Positions 59,201 to 64,000 of a stretch of DNA of 64,000 nt are shown one piece after another. The stretch spans positions 1,147,004 to 1,211,003 of the forward strand of contig NC_034421.1 of NCBI RefSeq assembly GCF_002078875.1. The letters run 5' to 3'. The translations under genes and the position numbers were made by a program. The notes under the pieces were generated by a model. The model saw nothing but the letters and a program-made list of their open reading frames with translations. It had not been told where the DNA came from and did not search any database. The DNA comes from Numida meleagris (taxonomy: Eukaryota; Chordata; Aves; Galliformes; Numididae). Positions within the stretch are counted from its first letter, which is position 1, and every line of letters begins with the position of its first letter.

Positions 59201-60147
59201 TTGTCTCAATTTGGCCACTAAAGTTCTTTAAAAACCTGATTTTTCCCACCTAAGGAAGTTTATATTAAAAAAAAAATAAAAAAAAGATCCGTAGTAGGAA
59301 GCCAACATAGTGAGAAGCGTGGTGAGTCTTAATGGAAACGCCTGAACTCTCCCAAATCCCCATCTGCAGATACACAGCGTGTCTAACTGTTCATGGGAAC
59401 TGCTGTGTTCATGGGAACGAACGAGTTCAGCATTTTTCATATCCTTGTTGATGCACTAATGAAAGCCATTGAAGCCTCATTCTTTTTATCAGTATTTTTA
59501 GCAGATTTGTATGTAGTACTCAAACCTTTCTTCACGAGGAGGCTGGTTGGTAGAAGGACTTCTCCTGATGAAGCACTGCGCTGAGGTGTCGGCACTGTCA
59601 GGTGTTAGTGAATGGCTATTTTTGTTGCAGTTGGTGAAAGGTGGAATCAAAATTTATTAGCCTTATAAGAAATAGCCTTAACTAAGAGCGGAGTGTACAA
59701 AATTACTTCAGCTTTAAGTCATACAGAAATATCCTTGTATGTTAATGGCTTTGGTACAAGACTGGAAAAAGCATAGAGGGGAGTCGAACATCATATAGAC
59801 TTATTGAGAATAAGCGTTTGTAAAACCAGCAGCCTGTTTTTCAGAAACTTGAATATGACTTACAGTTAGTTTTGTTTATGAAATTGTTCGAACTTGCACA
59901 GTTGTAGGTGTAACTTAAATGATAAATGGTACTGATGTGTGTGTATATATGTTTAATTCTATTTGTAAATGAGAAACTATGTAACAAAACCATAGGTATG
60001 AGGTTTTCCTATTGTAATTTAATACAGGTATGAGGTTTATGGCAATATATCATAGTTAATGAATTTCAGGTCAAAATGTCTTTAAATTGTGTACATTTTT
60101 AAATTGTAATTTCTACTGTATATTGATTATCATGCATAGTGTGATTC

Positions 60148-60153
60148 AATAAA
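60148..60153 (+). terminator. Polyadenylation signal AATAAA (proximal)
   Basis: Canonical hexamer near the end of the LMTK2 3' UTR, 38 nt upstream of a second copy. Either or both could be used. Confidence 0.65.
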
Positions 60154-60185
60154 TTGCTTGTAATTTAAAAATATTTAATATTAAA

Positions 60186-60191
60186 AATAAA
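60186..60191 (+). terminator. Polyadenylation signal AATAAA (distal)
   Basis: Canonical hexamer followed about 20-40 nt later by a T/GT-rich tract (about 60208-60230, ctctttgtctgtttgttc), the expected downstream element. Cleavage is predicted at about 60200-60210. Confidence 0.75.
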
Positions 60192-62731
60192 ATAGTTATA
60201 TATTTATAATCTCTTTGTCTGTTTGTTCATTCTTAAACAGATGCCAGTAACGGGTCTGGTCCGCAGTGTAGCGTAGCTGGCTACTGTCAGATATGTTTGT
60301 TAGCATCCAGAGGCTGAGAATGTACCAAAGGGTCAAAGCCACAGTCCCAGGAGATGAGTCTACATTAAATAATACCACCTTTAATTATTTCTGTTATCAC
60401 CCTTGTTTCAACTCCAGGTAACGTGTGTCTATGGTCAGTAGAGAAGCAATACTTCAGTTAGAAACAGTGTAATTGAAAAAAATATATATTTCTTTTAATC
60501 CTGGAATTAAATATTTATAGGAAGAATTCATAAGTACCCTTCAGAAAACAGGTGAATGATATTGTTTTCTCACGATGTATTGAATTTATTTGTATAAGAT
60601 ATGCTTCAGTCTAAATGCATGTGCTGAATTGACTTAAGATCCCCTGGGTAAATGCAGTACTTACATGTTATGGTAGCTTCTTTCACAGAGATTCAAATGC
60701 TGTCAGCCCTGGCACTCCCAGAGGCAGGAGGGAAAGAACTGTGTTTCTTCCTCACCTATTGACTGTTGGGATCGTGCTGACACATAGCAATGTAAGTAGT
60801 TAGTGGAAGCTGGTGTGGAAGCCCCTGCATCCATCTAACAGCTGTTCTGAGTCCTGGGAACAAGAAACTGTTATCAAGATGACTTAACTTCATTAGCTAA
60901 AATATAACTAGTGGGCTAAAATTTGACCGAGACCGGTTGTTATTGAGAACAGATGTGAAAGATCCCATGGCACTAACTGTCCATCTTATGTAGAACTTAC
61001 TGAAAAAATCTGAGCTCTTGCCATGTTTATCAGCAGCAGCCTCCTTGCAGGGGATGGAAGTGCTCCTTGTGCCTTTGTGGCACAGGCGGTATGGTAACTT
61101 GCGGAGCCCGTGGCAGAACAGAACTGGGTTGGCCTTTTCCTTCTCTACCTGAGGACATCCCACCTGCTGAAGTAAGTCTGGGAGTCACCTGTCCTGCAGG
61201 GACAAGTGGCTGCTTACGCATTGATGTGGGTGGCTTAGCTTCCATCAGCGTGCGGCAATGCCTCCATATGCTGCCCGCGTTGCTGTAGCATTGTTGGCCC
61301 TGAAAGCCCTGCGACCAGCCCAGAAGGGGAGAGCCTGGTGCTCCCTGCTGCCTGCCCACCACTTCTCCCTCTGTGGGAGGAAGCAGGCCGTGGCAGTGCT
61401 CCTTCATGTGCCTGCTCGCGGCTCCTCTGCCCAAACCCAGTGCTTAGCGTCAGAGTGCTGGCACCGACTGTGAGGTTGCACACTCCTGGCAGCTGCAGGG
61501 CTGTGGCCCCGGGGCCCGCCCACGCTGCTAATGCGACGTGTCGCAGGCGGCCGGCTCTGAAAGGCAGTGGGGCTGCTGCTGCCTCCTCCGCTACGGCACT
61601 GCCTTCTCAGCAGACTTCCAACAGCGTGTCCCTTGGGCTCTCCTCAGTGTGAGGGTCCCACATCCCTCCCAGGCTCCTCGTTCCAAGCTGTCCCTGTTGA
61701 CAGAGCCGGGCCTGGCCCTGAGGGCAGGCAGTGCCCTGGTTGCCCCCATGGATGCTGCTGCTGCTCCTGGCTTCTCACAGGTCTCCACCATGTCCCCCTC
61801 TGGGGTCTAGCTGCCTTCTCCACAGCTGGTGACAGCGGTAAGTCACAGAAAAGGAGTGCCAGTCCTGATGGATGGGTGCAGACTTGCTGATGCTTGGCTG
61901 TTTTTTTCCTCTTTGGTTTCTCTTCAACACCCCCGCTCTTTTGTTCCTGAGCTTTTCTGTCCTCTGTAATTCCTCTGCTCCCATGCCATCTCTCTGGGTG
62001 TGCCAGGGAGCCTGCCTGTGGCTCCTCAGGGCACTTTCTCAGGGAGTTACAGCAGTGTGCGGCGGTCTGAAAGCAAACCTTAGCCAGCTGACTACCCTCT
62101 TCTTCCCACCTCGTCCCATTTGCTCACCCTCACCTGCAGTTTGTAGGACTTCTTTGCTCCCTCAGTTTGCTGAAGCTTCCTTCCTCCTGGGCTGTCCTCC
62201 CACCTTTATTTTCTGGCTGCTTCCATGAACCTCTTCCCTGAGTCCTGCAGGTGTTTTCCTTTTAAAAAGCAGCTGCTCATTCCTCTGCTCTAACAGCGCT
62301 TTCTGTGCTGGAGGGGCTGGAAGTTGACCACAGTGTCCTTTGTCCTGTTCTCACTTTTATGTCCTTTGGTTGCGCCTTTTCTGCCAAGTGAATTAGACTA
62401 GAAGTCCAGAATAAAACACAGTGCTTGGCTTTAGTCCCATTTTCTTTCTCATGATACTATTGTAAACCTATTGTTCCTTCTAAGCTCCCACAACAAGATT
62501 TTTGCAGCTGTCCTTCTGTGGGCATTTGGCACCTAGATGCTACCTTAGCCAAGCTGCTCTGTGAATTCTTGTCCTTTATGGTAAAGCTTGCCTGCTAGCT
62601 GGTAAGGAACCCTGGGGATGGCCAGGATCCCCACGCGGGCAGGGAACTGTCAATGCCCGTCAGCTGAAGATACAGCTGTAAAGAACCAAGAGAGGAAGCA
62701 GGGGGGTTCTGCAGTGCAGCTGGGAGCTTCT

Positions 62732-62744
62732 CGCCACCTGCTGC
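62732..62744 (-). promoter_or_regulatory. Putative CTCF binding site (downstream)
   Basis: On the minus strand, GCAGCAGGTGGCGA fits CCASYAGRKGGCRS at 12 of 14 positions (first and last differ). It has the same orientation as the upstream candidate at 9722 and lies about 2.5 kb past the LMTK2 polyadenylation region. Confidence 0.4.
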
Positions 62745-63450
62745 ACTAGGGGTGATGCCCTGTGCTGGGACAGCTGCGCACTTGTGGCCAGTTTTTTAAA
62801 TGGCTCACCAGCCTCTAAAACCACTCTTACGTAGTATGATCAGCGAAAATGCATTAAGAACATACCTTTCTGTGACTGCGTGGGATGGAAGAAGGTGGAA
62901 GGAAGTATTTTTGGAAATGGTAACTGATTGTTGGTGTTGGAGGAAGAGTGGTTGTGGGGCTGCTGCCCTGTGCATGTACATGGGGGATTAGCTCAGAATG
63001 CAGGAAGCCCTGGGTGAAAACATGGTCCTGGTTAGCGCTTTGAGCTACCACCTGAGTTGCTGGGTCATGTGTCCCTCCAGTGGACTGATCATAAGCACAG
63101 TGGAAACCTATTGCCACAAAAAGCAGCTACCAGCAGCCAAAGGAGAACCTGCTTGGAGCGACAGCTTGAGAATTCTGTCTGATGCCCCGCACGTAAGTCT
63201 GCAAGAGTGTGATGAGCTGATAGATGGCTGCATTGTCACTTGTGGTAACTGGAACTGGGAGAAAACAAGCATGTGATATCAAAAAACAGAGGAAATGTGT
63301 TTTCAAAGCTAATCGGCCATTTTATTCCTGGCATCTTTTTTGATTTGTGGTTCACTCTTTCCACAGGCTTTTTTCCTTTCTATCTGAGATCTTTAGATTT
63401 AAAAAGCAGAATCTCAGTCTCTTTAAATATCTGTTCTGTTCTTTCTCAAC

Positions 63451-63481
63451 ATCCTGCTTTTACATGATCCTGCTTTTACAT
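63451..63481 (+). repeat. Tandem 16-bp duplication
   Basis: Two adjacent copies of atcctgcttttacatg, the second complete to its 15th base. A minor local duplication. Confidence 0.8.
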
Positions 63482-64000
63482 ACTTATTACCAGCGTTTTT
63501 CTACTTAGGTGTTACGACTGCCTAAATTCTCTTTGCATGTAAACCAGTGATATCACCACGGGTGAGAGGAGAATACAGGCAGTGTTTCTACCATCTGAAG
63601 ATGAACCCAGCACAGTGATTATCAGTGAGTTCAGCACTATTTGAATGTGCTGTCTGATGCATTGAATTGGCTTTGCTTTTAGCATACTAGTAGACCTATG
63701 CAAAAGACTGACTGGCCAGTGACTGGCTGAGCCTGGTGACCGTTTTCTTAAGTTACATTATATGCAGTGAGAGAAGGGAGATCTCTCTACTTTGAGGCCT
63801 ATTTATGAGAAAATAGGGAGATGCCCGTTTTTCACTTGGCTCTCTGTGCCTTAGGGCACCGGTAGGTGTTGTTCACTGCATCTTTGTTTCAGTGGTTCTA
63901 CTCACTTGCCCTGTGTTACCTCTGTGACCTCATCCTTCCAGCTGACATTGGATCTGTTCTCTATTAAAAGGATTTTCTCCTTGGTTCATCTGCACAAGGC

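Larger units (their letters stand above)
56270..60205 (+). other. LMTK2: LMTK2 3' UTR (about 3.9 kb)
   Basis: From the stop codon to the polyadenylation region the sequence is AT-rich with no coding potential and no clear CR1 copy. A long 3' UTR is usual for LMTK2. One Pumilio-type motif TGTATATA lies at 59942-59949. The end is placed by AATAAA at 60148 and 60186 and a GT-rich tract after 60205. No internal intron is apparent. Confidence 0.8.
60210..64000. other. Downstream intergenic DNA, no gene recognised
   Basis: No exon or RNA gene recognised. A GC-richer stretch at about 61,020-62,250 has several overlapping open frames but no known domain. A CTCF-like motif lies at 62732-62744 and a tandem 16-bp duplication at 63451-63481. 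In mammals BHLHA15 follows LMTK2; I looked for its bHLH exon and did not find it here. Confidence 0.6.

Noticed and set aside
61030..61434. 134-codon minus-strand frame downstream
   Set aside because: Low-complexity Gly/Pro/Arg-rich, overlaps equally long frames on the other strand, no known domain.
62410..62415. AATAAA as an alternative LMTK2 polyadenylation signal
   Set aside because: It lies 2.2 kb past two well-placed signals with a downstream GT-rich tract; no evidence the transcript extends there.
60210..64000. BHLHA15, the expected mammalian downstream neighbour
   Set aside because: No basic helix-loop-helix coding exon is visible on either strand; it may lie beyond the window or the order may differ.

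Overview
This window is vertebrate nuclear DNA, most likely from a bird. It holds one recognisable protein-coding gene on the + strand, split into 14 coding exons joined by GT-AG introns. Fragments of the CR1 retrotransposon, the dominant repeat of bird genomes, lie around and inside it. The assembled protein (1,490 residues) is LMTK2, lemur tyrosine kinase 2 (also called KPI-2, BREK or cprk). It has two N-terminal hydrophobic segments, a kinase domain, a very long acidic serine-rich tail and a protein phosphatase 1 docking motif near the C-terminus. The species cannot be fixed from sequence alone; a galliform such as chicken is a guess from CR1 similarity.

Layout. Positions 1 to about 21,900 are upstream intergenic DNA in which I found no convincing exon. 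It holds a CR1 3' end near 700-752, a near-palindromic old repeat near 6,255-6,300, and a small GC-rich islet at about 9,440-9,810 with a strong CTCF-like motif. A CpG island at about 21,940-23,290 is the LMTK2 promoter. It has four equally oriented CCAAT boxes (ATTGG on this strand) at 67-80 bp spacing, then a fused ETS/YY1 element, two short upstream ORFs and the start codon at 22,813. The coding exons run to the stop at 56,267-56,269; intron 1 is about 11 kb and intron 6 about 5.5 kb. A 3' UTR of about 3.9 kb ends at two AATAAA signals near 60,148 and 60,186, followed by a GT-rich tract. From about 60,210 to 64,000 I see no gene; a GC-richer stretch at 61.0-62.8 kb carries a second CTCF-like motif.

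One gene dominates, so how the parts work together is mostly the internal logic of LMTK2. The promoter looks like a TATA-less CpG-island promoter of the NF-Y/ETS/YY1 type, and the upstream ORFs may damp translation. Exons 1-2 encode the membrane anchor, exons 3-11 the linker and kinase domain, the 2.9-kb exon 11 most of the tail including the PP1 docking site, and exons 12-14 a conserved acidic C-terminus. I found no new biological system. The items most worth checking are the CCAAT array, the uORF/YY1 arrangement, the paired CTCF-like motifs flanking the gene, a perfect 18-bp inverted repeat in intron 1, and a four-tract G-quadruplex candidate in intron 1.
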